Part shown: positions 34,136-42,839 of the stretch, piece by piece
Layout: every line of letters starts with the position of its first letter
Position numbering within the stretch: position 1 is the stretch's first letter
Assembly: GCF_021739485.1 (NCBI RefSeq)
Contig: NZ_JAJFNK010000001.1
Span: 310,001-374,000, forward strand
Direction: 5' to 3'
Length of the DNA stretch: 64,000 bases
DNA from: Alicyclobacillus tolerans
GTDB taxonomy: Bacteria > Bacillota > Bacilli > Alicyclobacillales > Alicyclobacillaceae
Notes under the pieces: model-generated
Told to the model about the DNA's origin: nothing
Databases searched by the model: none
Seen by the model: only the letters and a program-made list of their open reading frames with translations
Made by a program: the position numbers and the translations under genes

Positions 34136-34825
34136 TCAGCCTGCGCTGTGGTGTACGAAGAGCCGGAGCAAGAGCAGGATGAGAAACGCGATCACGGCCA
34201 GACTGACGAGCACGGCCAGTGCTCCGATGGCAAGAACAAAGCCGGTCACCAACGCCGAGCCTATGAGAAGTCCGCTGCCCCTGAGTCCTTGTTTGTGAAA
34301 AATCAGGTTGTAACCATAGCTTGCGAGAACAAATCCGTATAAAGAGAATGCGAGAATCAGCAACCAGCCTCCGACTGGAGTGATCTGCAAGACGACGTAC
34401 CCTGCGGCAATGGGAACCGCGAGGGTTAAAAGTGTCGTCTCCATATTCAACAAACGCAGGCGTTGCCCGCGGGCTTTAAATACGTTCAGGCTCATGACGT
34501 GCGCCAAAAGCGTGTATAACCGGAACAGCCCGTACACGACAGGCATGCTGATCAGGATGATCGCGACCGCCATCAGACTCGAGGTCAGGTGAGCGTGAGT
34601 CGGGGCGGCAATGTGAAGTCCTGAGACCAAGCGCACTATCCCACTTGTCGGAGACACCCAAAGGAAGACCCCCACCAGCAAAACCGAAACAAAAGTAAAC
34701 CAGCGCGCTCTGGGAAGTGCTTGTTGAAGTGGGATGTCCATCGTTTCGCGGATGGCGGACGGACCTTTCATCACGAAGTACAGTGTTTTCCAGTATTCTT
34801 TCAGATAGTGCCAAGAAAAATCCAT
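34136..34825 (-). CDS. Polytopic membrane protein of unknown function
   Basis: A 229-residue protein with about five hydrophobic helices. The N-terminus MDFSWHYLKEYWKTLYFVMKGPSAIRETMD is amphipathic and probably cytoplasmic. The helices include FVSVLLVGVFLWVSP, LMAVAIILISMPVVYGLF, LLTLAVPIAAGYVVLQI and a long C-terminal stretch. The general plan (short cytoplasmic start, then five helices with NMETTLLTLA before the third) recalls YIP1-type proteins, but I cannot assign it. ATG 34823-34825 is preceded by GGGAGGT; an ATG 36 bp upstream lacks an RBS. It is divergent from the Nudix gene. Confidence 0.75.
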   Translation of the reverse strand: MDFSWHYLKEYWKTLYFVMKGPSAIRETMDIPLQQALPRARWFTFVSVLLVGVFLWVSPTSGIVRLVSGLHIAAPTHAHLTSSLMAVAIILISMPVVYGLFRLYTLLAHVMSLNVFKARGQRLRLLNMETTLLTLAVPIAAGYVVLQITPVGGWLLILAFSLYGFVLASYGYNLIFHKQGLRGSGLLIGSALVTGFVLAIGALAVLVSLAVIAFLILLLLRLFVHHSAG

Positions 34826-34922
34826 GTTGTACCTCCCGCAGTCGCTGCTCTCGTGTACCATTATACACAGGCGGACAACTCTTGGGAGACGCTATGTACA
34901 ACGCGTGAAGGAGGCCTCATTT

Positions 34923-35654
34923 TTGCCTGCTGGACAGTCAGAAGACGAAAAAAAACCTGTGCCGATTCGCCCTGCTGCATCTTTGCTGCTTGTGCGCGAC
35001 ACCAACGACGGGGACGCTCACAATGGGATTGAAGTGTTGTTTTTGAAACGTTCTTTGAATATGCGGTTTTTACCCGGGTACTTGGCCTTCCCGGGGGGAG
35101 CGTTGGACGCGGCGGACGCCGTCCTCGCCAACGAACATTCGATGGCAGAGGTATCTGCGCAAGAACGTGCGGAGGACCCTGCTTATGCAGTGGCGGCACT
35201 GCGGGAATGCGCGGAGGAGCTTGGCTTGGTGTGCGCCGTTTCGCGGACGGACGGTTCCATGGAAGACCAGGTGCTCACACAGACCGAACAACAGTGGTTG
35301 TTGAACAAGGACATGAGTTTTGCCGAATACCTTCGTCGACACGGTCTGAAGCTTGGTGGCGACAGGCTTCGGTTTGTAGGTCGCTGGGTGACACCCCCGC
35401 ACCGGAATGCACGGTTTGATACGAGATTTTTTCTGTGCGCCGCGCACTCGAAGTACGACGAGTTTTCGGTTCACCCTTCCGAGTTGATGTGGGCCCGTTG
35501 GGGGAGTCCCAAGGCACTGCTCGAAGACATCTATGCCGGACGGGAGCAGGCGGTCAGGCCCACCATAGCCATGCTGCGGGCGTTGAGTGCTTGCCACTCG
35601 GTCGCCGATGCCTTGGACCATCTGCACGTTCCCGGGCCGGATCCGATGCTTTGA
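34923..35654 (+). CDS. Nudix hydrolase (NUDT19/CoA-diphosphatase-like)
   Basis: A 243-residue Nudix protein. LPGYLAFPGGALDAAD and AALRECAEELGLV together form the Nudix box, but with about 30 extra residues between the Gly and the RExxEE part, as in the long-loop NUDT19-type subgroup. The catalytic Arg-Glu and Glu-Glu are kept. Later VGRWVTPPHRNARFDTRFFL is also typical of that subgroup. Hydrolysis of a nucleoside diphosphate derivative is expected; the substrate is not evident. TTG 34923 lies eight bases after AAGGAGG. Confidence 0.85.
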   Translation: MPAGQSEDEKKPVPIRPAASLLLVRDTNDGDAHNGIEVLFLKRSLNMRFLPGYLAFPGGALDAADAVLANEHSMAEVSAQERAEDPAYAVAALRECAEELGLVCAVSRTDGSMEDQVLTQTEQQWLLNKDMSFAEYLRRHGLKLGGDRLRFVGRWVTPPHRNARFDTRFFLCAAHSKYDEFSVHPSELMWARWGSPKALLEDIYAGREQAVRPTIAMLRALSACHSVADALDHLHVPGPDPML

Positions 35655-35657
35655 TTT

Positions 35658-36569
35658 CTACCGTTTGTTATAGACGAAACGGTTGGCCGTGGTGAACCTG
35701 CGTCCAATGAGCCCTTGCTCAAGCATTCGCTGTAAATGTGCCTGTACGGTGCGTTTCGCAACGAAAAACGCACCCGGGTTGAGGGCAGACCCGTAAATTT
35801 GGGCAACCAACTCTTCAGATGTAAGCGGTTGCTCCGCGATACATGCAGCGATTTGTTCTTCGCGCTGCAGGCGCCTTAGCAACATTTCCCGGGCGGCGGC
35901 CGCGGCGTCTGGGATGGGCGCACCATGCCCGGGGCCCGCGGCAACGGCCCGTTTGCTCATGAGTGCCTCGAGTGTCCGATAGTACTGTTCCATGTGTCCA
36001 TCGGGAGGACCGATCCACACGGTGCCCATGCCGCTCAGATGGTCTCCCACTAAAACGGCCTCATCGGCTGGAACGTAAATGTGCACGTGGCCGTGGGTGT
36101 GTCCTGGAAGGTGCTCAAACAAAACCTTCAGTGCGGGCTCACTGGGTTCTTGACTTGCTTCGGACAGTTGCATGTCAAAGGGCAGCGGTTGAACTCCAGG
36201 GGCGCCGTCTGGCAGGCCCATTTCCCGGATGGCGCTGGCCAAATCCAATTCGTGAACCAAGATAGGGCATTGAAAGACGCTTTGCAAGTACGGAAGGCCC
36301 TGCGTGTGATCGCGGTGGTAGTGCGTCGCAACCAAAGCGACGACTTCGGTTACGCCAAGCGCATCGATATGCCTCACTAAAGTGTCGAGCAGTTCCCGGT
36401 CCTTCGAACCGGCGTCGACAAGGATGGCTCGCCGGCCGAGACGGATGACGTACGTGTTGGTTGAATCGGCGGGCGGCAATGTGGGAGTGGGTACGGCATA
36501 TTGGGTGATATGGACCGACATTGCTGTTTCACGGATAGGACCAGATGACGGGAGCAATTTGTGAGCCAC
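35658..36569 (-). CDS. MBL-fold metallo-hydrolase (LACTB2-like)
   Basis: A 303-residue metallo-beta-lactamase-fold hydrolase. Metal motif THYHRDH gives His83, His85, Asp87 and His88; LPGHTHGHVHIY gives the next His; VGDHLSG the bridging Asp; PGHG the last His. After the MBL domain a roughly 80-residue helical C-terminal domain resembles the winged-helix tail of LACTB2-type hydrolases or nucleases. Start GTG 36567-36569 has AAAAGGTG upstream; ATG 36519-36521 is an alternative start. It is convergent with the Nudix gene, three bases apart. The substrate is unknown. Confidence 0.83.
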   Translation of the reverse strand: MAHKLLPSSGPIRETAMSVHITQYAVPTPTLPPADSTNTYVIRLGRRAILVDAGSKDRELLDTLVRHIDALGVTEVVALVATHYHRDHTQGLPYLQSVFQCPILVHELDLASAIREMGLPDGAPGVQPLPFDMQLSEASQEPSEPALKVLFEHLPGHTHGHVHIYVPADEAVLVGDHLSGMGTVWIGPPDGHMEQYYRTLEALMSKRAVAAGPGHGAPIPDAAAAAREMLLRRLQREEQIAACIAEQPLTSEELVAQIYGSALNPGAFFVAKRTVQAHLQRMLEQGLIGRRFTTANRFVYNKR

Positions 36570-36855
36570 CTTTCACCTTTTACATTCGGAAAACCGGGTG
36601 TATTGCACACACTGGCCATACTTCGTCCGAGAGCCAGTCAAAGTTCGGGTGAGTCTTGGTCAAGCAGTGGTTTGACTCTCAGGTGTTTGCTACACTGAGA
36701 TGTAAACCGTCATTGCGGTGCCGTCGATGGATAGGAATCAAGATTGACGCCTGGGTGCGGAAATTGGCTGAAAGATTTTGTCTTTATCATACGTTTTGCG
36801 AGCCCTGTGGGTCAATTTCTTACCGCGTATATTGAATTCCGAAGGTGAGTGAGGT
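36570..36855 (+). promoter_or_regulatory. Intergenic leader with an unexplained inverted repeat
   Basis: TCTCAG-G-TGT (from 36677) and ACACTGAGA (to 36700) form an inverted repeat around TTGCT, upstream of the cobalamin adenosyltransferase. It could be an operator or a small hairpin. I find none of the conserved blocks of a cobalamin riboswitch here, and no gene. Confidence 0.4.
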
Positions 36856-37455
36856 GTGGGCGTGAAAATCTATACTCGTTCCGGCGACACTGGGCAAACG
36901 AGTCTGATTTATGGACGCAGAGTCGACAAGGATTCTCTGCGGGTTCAGTCTTACGGCATGGTGGACGAGGCAAATTCAGCGATTGGATTGGCGTTGTCCC
37001 TGCTTCCGGCGGAGCCCGGTTTTGACGACCTGCGCCGCTTCGGGACGCGAATCCAGCGGGATCTGTTCGATGTTGGGCGGGATTTGGCCACGCCTGAAGA
37101 TAAACGGGAAGGATTTTTCGTGGGCGAGGAGGACATCGCTGTGTTGGAGAGAATCATCGATGTTTTGGATGCTGCGAATCCGCCGCTGACCCGCTTTGTG
37201 CTTCCCGGTGGTCATCCAGCCGCTGCTGCTTTTCACGTCGCTCGAACGTCCGCGCGGGCTGCCGAACGGCAGATTGTGGCTTTGCAAAAGACCGAATCTG
37301 TGCCTATCGCTATCGCCAAGTACCTAAACCGCTTGTCGGACCTCTTGTTCGTCGCGGCGCGAACGGTCAACACAAGAGTTGGGGCAGTTGAGCCGGGCGT
37401 GGATTTTGGGGCGGAAAAGCCGGATCCGTTTGGAGACGAGCACCATGGGGGGTGA
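36856..37455 (+). CDS. Cob(I)yrinic acid a,c-diamide adenosyltransferase (PduO type)
   Basis: A 199-residue helical-bundle enzyme that transfers adenosine from ATP to cob(I)alamin, making adenosylcobalamin. The ATP loop YTRSGDTGQTSL at the N-terminus, VDEANSAIG, the FVLPGG segment and ARTSARAAER with YLNRLSDLLFVAAR are the PduO-type signatures. GTG 36856 and GTG 36862 are both possible starts. AdoCbl is the cofactor of the class II ribonucleotide reductase encoded 1.8 kb downstream, so the pairing makes sense metabolically even though a terminator separates them. The HAD gene begins five bases after its stop. Confidence 0.93.
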   Translation: MGVKIYTRSGDTGQTSLIYGRRVDKDSLRVQSYGMVDEANSAIGLALSLLPAEPGFDDLRRFGTRIQRDLFDVGRDLATPEDKREGFFVGEEDIAVLERIIDVLDAANPPLTRFVLPGGHPAAAAFHVARTSARAAERQIVALQKTESVPIAIAKYLNRLSDLLFVAARTVNTRVGAVEPGVDFGAEKPDPFGDEHHGG

Positions 37456-37459
37456 GAGA

Positions 37460-38332
37460 ATGGAACACACCACAAGACAGTGGGAACTGGCTTTGGTCGA
37501 CTTGGATGGGACGTTGTACCGCGGCGATGAGGGGATCCCGGGGGCTGCGCCTTTTATTGCGCGTTTGAGAGCGCGAGGCATCCAACCCGTATTTTTTACG
37601 AACAACAGTACCCGGACGCCAGAAGAGGTTTGCGAGAAGCTCAAAGGTTTCGGGATTTTTGCAGAGTCTAGCGAGGTCTGCACTTCCGCACAATCTGCCG
37701 CCGAAGCAGTGGCTCGCGAAACAGGAGTTGGCGGTTCGGTAGCCTATATTGGCGCAGATGCCGTAAAGATTGCCTTGAACGACGCTGGGTTCGAGGCCGT
37801 TCGCATAGAAAGGGCAAACTCGAGTGACGCATTGGGTGGCCACGCCCTGCCTCAGGTGAAAGCGGCCGTGTTAGGGCTGGATCCGAAAATCGATTACGAG
37901 GGGTTAACCCGGTTCTGCAGCATGGTGACCGACTTAGGCAGATACTTCTTAACCAATGGGGATGTCCGCTTGCCTCACGGAAAATCCTTTATGCCGGGCA
38001 ACGGCGCATTGGCCAGTTTCGTCACGACGGCGACGGGGATTGCTCCCAGGTTGACGGGGAAACCAGAACCGGAGTTCGTTGAATATGCACTCCGGCGTTA
38101 CGGGGCGCGGTCAGAAAAAACACTTTTGATTGGGGACAACCTCCGGACGGACGTCGCGGCAGGAGTTCGAGCAGGTATCTACACGATTCAGGTCAACAGC
38201 GGAGTGCAGTACGCCCGCAGCGACTCCACCCATGAGGACAAGGCTCTTGGAGGCAGAGTACCCGTTGAAAAAAGGGCACTGGTGCCCCAGGAAGTCCACG
38301 ATTCTGTGGCGGATTTGTTTCCGGAAACCTAA
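37460..38332 (+). CDS. HAD-IIA family phosphatase (NagD/PNPase-like)
   Basis: A 290-residue HAD hydrolase. Motif I DLDGTLYRGD (nucleophile Asp14, acid Asp16), motif II FTNNSTRTPEEV, motif III Lys in TGKPEPEF and motif IV LIGDNLRTDVAAGVRAG are intact. The C2-type cap with PHGKSFMPGNGALASF, together with FTNNS, places it in the NagD/p-nitrophenyl phosphatase group, which dephosphorylates small sugar or nucleotide phosphates. It starts at ATG 37460 after GGGGGGTGAGA, nearly contiguous with the adenosyltransferase gene, so both are probably one operon. The link between them is unclear. Confidence 0.9.
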   Translation: MEHTTRQWELALVDLDGTLYRGDEGIPGAAPFIARLRARGIQPVFFTNNSTRTPEEVCEKLKGFGIFAESSEVCTSAQSAAEAVARETGVGGSVAYIGADAVKIALNDAGFEAVRIERANSSDALGGHALPQVKAAVLGLDPKIDYEGLTRFCSMVTDLGRYFLTNGDVRLPHGKSFMPGNGALASFVTTATGIAPRLTGKPEPEFVEYALRRYGARSEKTLLIGDNLRTDVAAGVRAGIYTIQVNSGVQYARSDSTHEDKALGGRVPVEKRALVPQEVHDSVADLFPET

Positions 38333-38446
38333 AAGGAAATTGCGCAGGTGTTCGATGCAATCCCACAGCCTTCGACTGTCGAAAAATATACTGAGTGTAC
38401 AATTGCGGGTTTGAGTTTAGAATCGCAGGTCGAAAAATGGCGAGAA

Positions 38447-38478
38447 GCGGCGAAATCCTTGGATTGCGCCGTTTTTTT
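38447..38478 (+). terminator. Intrinsic terminator of the adenosyltransferase-HAD operon
   Basis: GCGGCG (from 38447) and CGCCG (38467-38471) flank an inner AATCC/GGATT pairing, followed by a seven-T run. Confidence 0.75.
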
Positions 38479-38506
38479 GCGAGAATGCGAGGTTCATTTG
38501 CTAGAC

Positions 38507-38571
38507 TTGCTAGCCACATATATAGGGTTTATAATGAGCTTTGTCTTCGGATGGAGCACTATATGTATGGT
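38507..38571 (+). promoter_or_regulatory. nrdR promoter with two NrdR-box-like sites
   Basis: -35 TTGCTA (38507-38512), 17-bp spacer, perfect -10 TATAAT (38530-38535). Two sites resemble the palindromic NrdR box ACACTATATATAGTGT: one in the spacer (38513-38528, right half TATAGGGT good, 11/16 match) and one downstream (38556-38571, left half GCACTATA good, 12/16). Their centres are 43 bp apart, about four helical turns, which suits cooperative NrdR binding. Autoregulation and co-control of nrdJ are inferred. Confidence 0.65.
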
Positions 38572-38673
38572 CTCGTGGCAAATGCAAACGGATCTGCGGC
38601 TATTTGGCTGAGTGCTGAAATAGCGGAGTTTCAGGGAATCTTACGGGACCTTGATTGTGAGGCGCTATAGAAG

Positions 38674-39159
38674 ATGAGGTGTCCATATTGCGGAGCGGAT
38701 AACTCCCGAGTCGTGGAGTCGCGGGCGGGAGATGACGGCACGACGATTCGCCGCCGGCGCGAATGTACGAACGACGCGTGTGCCCGAAGGTTCACTACGT
38801 ACGAACGTCTCGAACAACGGCCGCTCATGGTGATTAAAAAGGACGCTGAACGGGAGGAGTTTTCCCGGAACAAGCTCTATCGCGGCATCCAGAGGGCCTG
38901 TGAGAAACGGCCCATTTCGGCAGACCAAATTGAAGAGTTGGTTGCGGAAATCGAACGCGATTTGCGTTTGGAGTATGAACGGGAAGTGCCCTCGTCTGTG
39001 ATTGGGGAGCGCGTTATGGATGCGCTGCGGGATCTCGACGGGGTGGCTTACGTGCGCTTTGCGAGTGTCTATCGCGAATTCCGGGACGTCGAAATGCTGG
39101 CCAAAGAGGTCATGTCCCTGCTCACTGAAGCGGCGGACAAGAAAAAACCGAATACATAA
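38674..39159 (+). CDS. nrdR: Transcriptional repressor NrdR
   Basis: A 161-residue repressor of ribonucleotide reductase genes. The N-terminal zinc ribbon has Cys3, Cys6, Cys31 and Cys36 ([17 protein letters not shown]). An ATP-cone (about 49-139, with [20 protein letters not shown]) senses dATP/ATP. Length and motifs are standard. It lies directly upstream of the class II reductase gene, and boxes resembling its own target flank its promoter. The region 38536-38673 is a leader of about 130 nt. Confidence 0.96.
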   Translation: MRCPYCGADNSRVVESRAGDDGTTIRRRRECTNDACARRFTTYERLEQRPLMVIKKDAEREEFSRNKLYRGIQRACEKRPISADQIEELVAEIERDLRLEYEREVPSSVIGERVMDALRDLDGVAYVRFASVYREFRDVEMLAKEVMSLLTEAADKKKPNT

Positions 39160-39226
39160 GCAGTCCGTCAATGCAGCTCGAGAGAGGCGGCCGGGTAACC
39201 GGCCAAACCGTGGGGAGGTTGAAACA

Positions 39227-42200
39227 GTGAGTCAAATCGTAGAGGACAGTTTACTGCCGTTTACGGCGGAAGACTATCTTGGATCCACCGGGGAACGGAT
39301 TGTAGCAGACAGATACTTGCTCAAGGATGTCAAAAAAGAGACTCTGCAGGTGGGTTCGCTCGTGGTGGCTGTGCTTGACAAAAAGCGGGCTTATCACGAA
39401 TTGGCGAGAGTCGTTGCTTTAGATAAAGAAGCTAAAACCGTGGAAGTGGAACTGAAAGACGGAGTTCGCGAGACGCTGCCCTTGCAGCAAGTGGACGTTC
39501 TGTTGGAGACCAGTCCGCGGCAAATGTGGCGCCGGGTCGCTAAGGGCGCTGCTGCGGTGACGAACAATCCCGAGTATTGGGAGGAACAGTTTTATCAGTT
39601 GCAAAGCCACTGGCGTTACGTACCTGGAGGCCGTATCAACGCATCGATGGGTACGGGAATGAAGACGACCAGTTATAACTGCTTTGTCATTCCCAGTGTC
39701 GGCCCCGCGATGCGCGATTACGCCGAGTCTTTCGGACAGACCCTGGAGATTCAAGCCCGCAGCGGCGGCGTCGGTATGAACCTGTCCCGAATACCCCCAC
39801 AAGGCACTTTGGTCCCGGTTGCGACAGAACACGGGAGAACATACCTGAATTTGGTTCTGGATGTATGGCATGCAGACCTCTTAGACTTCTTGGCGACCGA
39901 CTACGCGCATAGCACAAAGGTTGTTCGCATCAACGGAGACTTTCTGCGCGCCGTGGACGAGGATGCGACATGGCAGTTTGTCTTCCCGGATACGTCCGTG
40001 GACAATTACGACGAGCGGTGGAACGGCCGCATTGAGGACTGGTTGGCCGCCGGATTGCCCATCACCACCTCGGACCCCGTATCCGCGCGGTCTTTGTACG
40101 ATCAAATCGTCGCAAGCGGTGCGGTCGTCCTTTCGGAACTGGCGGGAACGGTGCTGTATCCGGGCGACCAACGCAGCACGATTGCCTCGACGCTCGGGGA
40201 CATGTGGGAACGCATGGCGGACGGACGCAGGGTATCCGTCATCTTGTCGTCTTTGAGACCCCGCTACAGCTATGTGCGCGGTGTGAACGGACGCAGTTCC
40301 GGAGCGTATTCGTGGGGGCTGTTGTACGACAAAGGAAATCAAGTGTTCGGCGACGGGTTTGGACCCGTCGGCGTAGGCGAGATTATGAGCGTCGGCTGCC
40401 AACTGACTCTCCAAGGGGGCTCGCGCCGCGGAGCATTGATGTTAATTTTGAACGACCGTCATGCGGATATTTTGAAGTTTATCCGGTGTAAACAAGTCGA
40501 CGGCGTGATCACGGGAGCCAACATCTCCGTTGGCATCTCAGAAGACTTCATGGAGGCCAAGAACAACAACCGGCCGTGGACGATTGGCTTTGTGAAACCG
40601 GAGGACGAACAGGAGTTCACGGGGGATTTTGATGCCTGGGAAGCAGCCGGGCGTTCGCTTGAAGTCACCCAAACTTTGGCGGCTTCTCAGCTCTGGGACG
40701 AATTGGTTTATTCCGCTTGGAAATCGGCCGAACCTGGCGTGGTGTTTTTGGGCCGGGCGAACCGGATGTCCAATTCCTATTACTTTAATCCGCTGGTCGC
40801 CACGAATCCTTGCGGCGAACAGCCATTGCCTGCCAACGGAATTTGCAACCTGGGCGCCGTGGTGTTGAGCCGGTTTGCGGCTGGCTTTGAGGACAGCGGA
40901 GAGCGGGTCGAATTTAAAGACAAAGGGAAAGAAGAAGTCATTCGCGGTTGGCTGCGAAAGTACTTCGACGAAGAAAAGGCGGATTTTCTTTTGCACCACA
41001 TCAAGTGGGAAGAACTCGAAGCCACCACGCGCGCAGGGATTCGGTTCCAGGATGCGGTCATTGACGCTACGTACTACCCGTTTGAAGACAACCGCCGCAA
41101 CCAGTTGAAGGAACGGCGGATTGGCCTTGGCATCATGGGCTTGCACGACCTGCTGCTGTACTGCGGAATCCGCTACGGATCGGACGAGTCTGTTCAGTTG
41201 ATTGACGTGCTGCTGGGTATGATGGCAGAGTGGTCCTACCTGGAGTCCGTGGAATTGGCGAAGGAAAACGGGCCTTTTGAAGAATTTGACCGCGATGGGT
41301 TCCTCATGTCCGGCTATATGCAACAAATGGCCAAAGAGCGCCCCCACGTCGCGCAGGCCGTTGCGGAACACGGAATTCGCAATGTCACTACCATGACGAT
41401 TGCACCGACGGGTACGACGGGGACCATGGTCGGGTGTTCGACGGGATGTGAACCCTATTACGCATGGACCTACTATCGCAATTCTCGCCTGGGCATGTTC
41501 GAGGAACACGCTGCAGTGCTGCAAGAGTACTATGACACGCACCCGGAGGCGACCGACGACCTTCCGACGCACTTCGTCACTGCGATGCAGTTGAGCCCGG
41601 AAGACCACGTTCGCGTCCAAGGCGCACTGCAGAAATGGATCGATAGTTCCATTTCCAAGACGTGCAATGCGCCGAACTCCTACACGGTGGAAAACACCAA
41701 GCAGCTGTACGATTTGGCGTACGAACTCGGCTGCAAAGGGGTCACGATTTACCGCGACGGATCGCGTTCCGAACAGGTACTGTCCCTCAAGGAAGAGGAG
41801 ACGACAAGTCAGACAGGCGCACAGGAGTCGTCGGAACACGATGGAACTGAGGTTCCGCAGGCTGCGCAACCTGGGAATGCGTCGCAAGGGGCATCTGCGG
41901 CATCCAACAGTGCGGCCGCAACGCAAGCCTCCAACGCCGTCACAGCGGCTCCCGCAGGCTACGTCAAACGGCGCCGTCCGGACGTACTGTACGGTGCGAC
42001 TTACAAAAAAGAAACGCCGCTCGGTTCGGCGTACATCACCATTAACGACGATCCGGATGAACATGTCGCCTTGGAGATTTTCGTCAACATCGGCAAGGCG
42101 GGAAGTGACGTGTATGCTGCGAATGAAGCCTTGGGACGGGCCATCACGCTGTATTTGCGGGATTCCAACAACCCTATGAAAGAAGCGGAATTGGTGAAGC

Positions 42201-42514
42201 ACTTTTCAGGAATCGGGGGCCAAAGTTCCGTGGGGTTTGGAGACCGCCGCATCACGTCGGTTCCGGATGCGATTGCCAAGGCTCTGATTGAACACTCGGA
42301 GACGTTTCCGATGCGCAAGTCGGCATTTCAGGAGTGGGCGTCCGGACAAGAAACCGCCGCACTGGAACTGAAGTTGGAAAAAGAGTACACTGAGTCTCCA
42401 ACGCTGCGAAGCTATTCCGTAGGCAAAGACCTTTGCCCGAACTGTCACCAAAACGCGTTGGTGCGCACTGGTGGCTGCTATGAATGCGAGGCTTGCGGCT
42501 ACAGCAAGTGTTAG
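39227..42514 (+). CDS. nrdJ: Adenosylcobalamin-dependent (class II) ribonucleoside-diphosphate reductase
   Basis: A 1095-residue enzyme reducing ribonucleotides to deoxyribonucleotides using an AdoCbl radical; oxygen-independent. Evidence: SYNCFVIPSVG, SGGVGMNLSRIPP, the active-site loop NPCGEQPLPANGICNLG, and APTGTTGTMVGCSTGCEPYYAW. After residue ~850 comes an Ala/Ser/Gln-rich linker, then a conserved TSCPD-like segment (PLGSAYITINDD), and the C-terminus is a Cys pair set (CPNCHQNALVRTGGCYECEACGYSKC) typical of this NrdJ branch and probably the thiol shuttle/zinc ribbon. GTG 39227 follows GGGGAGG. The open frame reaches into nrdR, but the real start is after its stop. No other RNR is in the window. 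Confidence 0.95.
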   Translation: MSQIVEDSLLPFTAEDYLGSTGERIVADRYLLKDVKKETLQVGSLVVAVLDKKRAYHELARVVALDKEAKTVEVELKDGVRETLPLQQVDVLLETSPRQMWRRVAKGAAAVTNNPEYWEEQFYQLQSHWRYVPGGRINASMGTGMKTTSYNCFVIPSVGPAMRDYAESFGQTLEIQARSGGVGMNLSRIPPQGTLVPVATEHGRTYLNLVLDVWHADLLDFLATDYAHSTKVVRINGDFLRAVDEDATWQFVFPDTSVDNYDERWNGRIEDWLAAGLPITTSDPVSARSLYDQIVASGAVVLSELAGTVLYPGDQRSTIASTLGDMWERMADGRRVSVILSSLRPRYSYVRGVNGRSSGAYSWGLLYDKGNQVFGDGFGPVGVGEIMSVGCQLTLQGGSRRGALMLILNDRHADILKFIRCKQVDGVITGANISVGISEDFMEAKNNNRPWTIGFVKPEDEQEFTGDFDAWEAAGRSLEVTQTLAASQLWDELVYSAWKSAEPGVVFLGRANRMSNSYYFNPLVATNPCGEQPLPANGICNLGAVVLSRFAAGFEDSGERVEFKDKGKEEVIRGWLRKYFDEEKADFLLHHIKWEELEATTRAGIRFQDAVIDATYYPFEDNRRNQLKERRIGLGIMGLHDLLLYCGIRYGSDESVQLIDVLLGMMAEWSYLESVELAKENGPFEEFDRDGFLMSGYMQQMAKERPHVAQAVAEHGIRNVTTMTIAPTGTTGTMVGCSTGCEPYYAWTYYRNSRLGMFEEHAAVLQEYYDTHPEATDDLPTHFVTAMQLSPEDHVRVQGALQKWIDSSISKTCNAPNSYTVENTKQLYDLAYELGCKGVTIYRDGSRSEQVLSLKEEETTSQTGAQESSEHDGTEVPQAAQPGNASQGASAASNSAAATQASNAVTAAPAGYVKRRRPDVLYGATYKKETPLGSAYITINDDPDEHVALEIFVNIGKAGSDVYAANEALGRAITLYLRDSNNPMKEAELVKHFSGIGGQSSVGFGDRRITSVPDAIAKALIEHSETFPMRKSAFQEWASGQETAALELKLEKEYTESPTLRSYSVGKDLCPNCHQNALVRTGGCYECEACGYSKC

Positions 42515-42610
42515 ATTGTGTGGTCAACTATTTAAGGTAACAAAAACGAAAGAGATCGGCTTAAAACAAATAAAGTTGCGTACTGACAAATAAAGTTGCA
42601 TATTGAAGGT

Positions 42611-42646
42611 AGCCCCGTGAAAATCGCGGGGCTGTTCGTTTTTTTT
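42611..42646 (+). terminator. Intrinsic terminator after nrdJ
   Basis: AGCCCCG (42611-42617) and CGGGGCT (42627-42633), then TGTTCG and an eight-T run. Just upstream CAAATAAAGTTGC occurs twice (about 42567 and 42586). Between 42647 and 42839 I see no gene. Confidence 0.9.
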
Positions 42647-42839
42647 GGCAGGACAACGGTATGTTTGCGAATTGTAGGGTCACCCACAACACCAGAAACT
42701 TCATCGCAGCCGAGTCAAGGTCAAACACCTCAACAGGATGGAGACAAAGGCCGAGACAGTCCTGAAACCCTCTCCATAAGATACGTCACACAAAATTGCA
42801 AGTCACACGCGAAGATGAGTGGCTGTCGGGGGGAGTACG

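Noticed and set aside
36570..36855. Cobalamin riboswitch before the adenosyltransferase gene
   Set aside because: I could not find the conserved B12-box or the other core blocks. Only a short inverted repeat is present.
40538..42202. Long minus-strand frame antisense to nrdJ (554 codons)
   Set aside because: A shadow of the GC-rich nrdJ codons. It has no family features, and the plus-strand frame is clearly NrdJ.
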